Assembly (NCBI GenBank): GCA_030633015.1
Contig: DAOVTR010000114.1
Coordinates: 1 to 5,956, forward strand
DNA: 5,956 bases
Source: Bdellovibrionales bacterium
GTDB lineage: Bacteria; Bdellovibrionota; Bacteriovoracia; Bacteriovoracales; Bacteriovoracaceae
Direction of reading: 5' to 3'
The notes under the pieces were generated by a model. That model made no database searches and was not told the origin of the DNA. It saw only the letters and a program-made list of their open reading frames with translations. A program made the translations under genes and the position numbers. Every line of letters starts with the position of its first letter. Within the stretch, counting starts at the first letter, position 1. This document shows, one piece after another, positions 4,763 through 5,956 of this stretch.

Positions 4763-5485
4763 ATGAAAACAAAATTAAAAAAAATAAATTCTGATTTTTA
4801 TACCAATCTTAAAGAAGAAATAAGAAAAGATCGTTCTGTATATAGTTGGTATTCATTTTCTGACACAGTGTTAAAGGCGGACCTACAGTTAGTAAGCGTA
4901 AATCAAATCAAGAAAGAAATCACTTTAATTCCTATAGACGAGACAAGTGAGTACTATTTGGAAAAAACGTTTTCAGGAGATGGAAAAATAAATCTCTTCT
5001 TTGATAGTTTAGGCGCTGTTGTTATCACAGAATTAATAGAATATGGTGCAAAGAAATCATTGAAAGTAAAAATGCCAAAAGAGTATAGTGAATTAGAGAG
5101 AAGAGAAGACGGACGGATTGAAGCACAAGTTGATATATGGGTACAGTTTAAGTTTGAAGATCAACTAATTAAAAAAAGATGTTTTGATATTGGCATGGGT
5201 GGGTTTTCACTTATGTTTAGTAAAAACGAAATTATTTCAAAAAAATTACAAATAAGTACAGAAATGGATTTTGAAATAATCCTCTTTAAAATTAATATCG
5301 GCGTTGAAGGAGAAGTAAAAAAAATAAATAAATTGAAGCTTTTTCAAAGCACAAAACATCCATACGCGACATCAAGAATTTCATTTGAGTTTATAAATCT
5401 TTCAGACAAGAATCAATTAGTTTTAAATGACTTTATTTCTGGGCATAGAGATATTATGGTCAGTAGTAAATTAAAATCAAGTTGA
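4763..5485 (+). CDS. Two-domain PilZ protein, putative c-di-GMP effector (YcgR-like layout)
   Basis: From ATG 4763 this is a soluble 240-residue protein. Residues about 1-105 form a beta-rich N-terminal domain resembling the PilZN/YcgR N-domain, ending in a K-V-K-M-P segment. The PilZ domain follows, with R-R-E-D-G-R (113-118), containing the R-x-x-x-R c-di-GMP motif, and D-I-G-M-G-G (142-147), the second motif, in which the usual Ser of D/N-x-S-x-x-G is Gly. YcgR-type proteins bind c-di-GMP and slow or bias the flagellar motor; a location after three flagellins fits a motility role, but this is inferred. A TTG at 4751 in the same frame would add M-I-F-I and lies 4 bases after GAGGGG, so it is an alternative start; both lie at the strong hairpin. 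The next gene begins 6 bases after the stop. No separate promoter is convincing, apart from an isolated TTGACA at 4727-4732 with a poor -10. Confidence 0.82.
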   Translation: MKTKLKKINSDFYTNLKEEIRKDRSVYSWYSFSDTVLKADLQLVSVNQIKKEITLIPIDETSEYYLEKTFSGDGKINLFFDSLGAVVITELIEYGAKKSLKVKMPKEYSELERREDGRIEAQVDIWVQFKFEDQLIKKRCFDIGMGGFSLMFSKNEIISKKLQISTEMDFEIILFKINIGVEGEVKKINKLKLFQSTKHPYATSRISFEFINLSDKNQLVLNDFISGHRDIMVSSKLKSS

Positions 5486-5491
5486 TATAAA

Positions 5492-5956
5492 ATGAGTATC
5501 TCCATAATTTCAGACCTTCATATCATCGATTCTAAGGATAGCAGCTATCAATTGCTACTCAATATTTTAAAAGACCCGCTATTAGAGCAATCTGATGAAA
5601 TTGTATTTTTAGGTGACATTTTTGATCTGATGGTTGGCTATAGTTCGTCATATTTTAATGAATTCTATGAGTTTTTTAAAAGATTAGATAATCTTTTAGA
5701 AAAGGGAAAAAAGATTACCTATGTGGAAGGTAATCATGATTTTCATTTAAATAGACTTTTTAGGATCTATTTAAAAAACTATGACTTGCAACGATTTCGC
5801 TATGTTAAAAATTTTTATATTAAAGAAGTTTATGGTAAAAACATACTGTTTTGTCATGGTGATAATATTTTAAATTTAAATCCAAACTATAAAAAATATA
5901 GAAAAATTGTTAGGTCAAATATAATTTCATTTCTGTCTCAATACTTCTTTACTTGG
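5492..5956 (+). CDS. LpxH-like UDP-2,3-diacylglucosamine diphosphatase / metallophosphoesterase (3' end outside window)
   Basis: The frame is open from ATG 5492 to the window end, giving 155 residues. It is a calcineurin-fold metallophosphoesterase: I-S-D-L-H (6-10, metal ligands D8 and H10), L-G-D-I-F-D (40-45, D42), E-G-N-H-D-F (79-84, N81) and F-C-H-G-D (120-124, H122). The order and spacing match LpxH, which cleaves UDP-2,3-diacylglucosamine to lipid X and UMP in lipid A synthesis at the inner membrane. The downstream Y-K-K-Y-R-K segment also resembles LpxH. The family's final H-x-H motif would lie beyond the window. E. coli LpxH has G-N-R-D-F where this has G-N-H-D-F, so a different substrate is possible. 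It starts 6 bases after pilZ with no clear Shine-Dalgarno sequence, consistent with coupling to pilZ. Confidence 0.72.
   Translation, partial: MSISIISDLHIIDSKDSSYQLLLNILKDPLLEQSDEIVFLGDIFDLMVGYSSSYFNEFYEFFKRLDNLLEKGKKITYVEGNHDFHLNRLFRIYLKNYDLQRFRYVKNFYIKEVYGKNILFCHGDNILNLNPNYKKYRKIVRSNIISFLSQYFFTW

Noticed and set aside
1..5956. Mobile elements, CRISPR arrays, tRNA or rRNA genes, minus-strand genes
   Set aside because: I saw no transposase or integrase motifs, no regularly spaced direct repeats, no tRNA-like cloverleaf and no credible minus-strand coding frame.

Overview
This is an AT-rich window from a Gram-negative, flagellated bacterium. It carries lipopolysaccharide enzymes (an ADP-heptose-type adenylyltransferase and an LpxH-like phosphoesterase), three short flagellins of 277 residues each and a PilZ protein. 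That combination, with a low-GC genome and several core-only flagellins, best fits a predatory Bdellovibrionota lineage such as Bacteriovorax/Halobacteriovorax. The assignment is an inference from gene content, not a direct reading. All genes seen are on the + strand.

Left part (1-1384): the 3' end of rsmE (16S rRNA m3U1498 methyltransferase) is followed by an RDD-family membrane protein with a long, polar N-terminal extension. Six bases later comes a stand-alone heptose-1-phosphate adenylyltransferase (rfaE2 type). The last two probably form one transcript. A terminator-like perfect inverted repeat lies inside the rsmE coding sequence.

Middle part (1385-4665): three tandem flagellin genes are separated by gaps of 208 to 271 bases. 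Each has its own sigma-28 (FliA)-like promoter (TAAA-type -35, 11-base core spacer, CCGA/TCGA-type -10) and a structured leader. Flagellins 2 and 3 are close paralogues (about 69% identical by my ungapped hand count). Flagellin 1 is more divergent and keeps a more canonical C-terminus. Flagellin 1 starts at 1593; the in-frame upstream ATG at 1497 is not the true start. Convincing terminators follow flagellins 1 and 3, but I see none after flagellin 2.

Right part (4666-5956): a strong terminator-like hairpin ends 3 bases before the ATG of a two-domain PilZ (putative c-di-GMP effector) gene and contains its only ribosome-binding-like sequence. Six bases after pilZ comes the 5' part of an LpxH-like metallophosphoesterase, cut by the window end.

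Taken together, the window joins filament building, a likely c-di-GMP motility effector and outer-membrane lipid synthesis. I see no mobile element, CRISPR array, tRNA or rRNA. Nothing here clearly demonstrates a new system; the points of interest are regulatory, mainly the pilZ start hairpin, the flagellin leaders and the palindrome over the flagellin 1 promoter.
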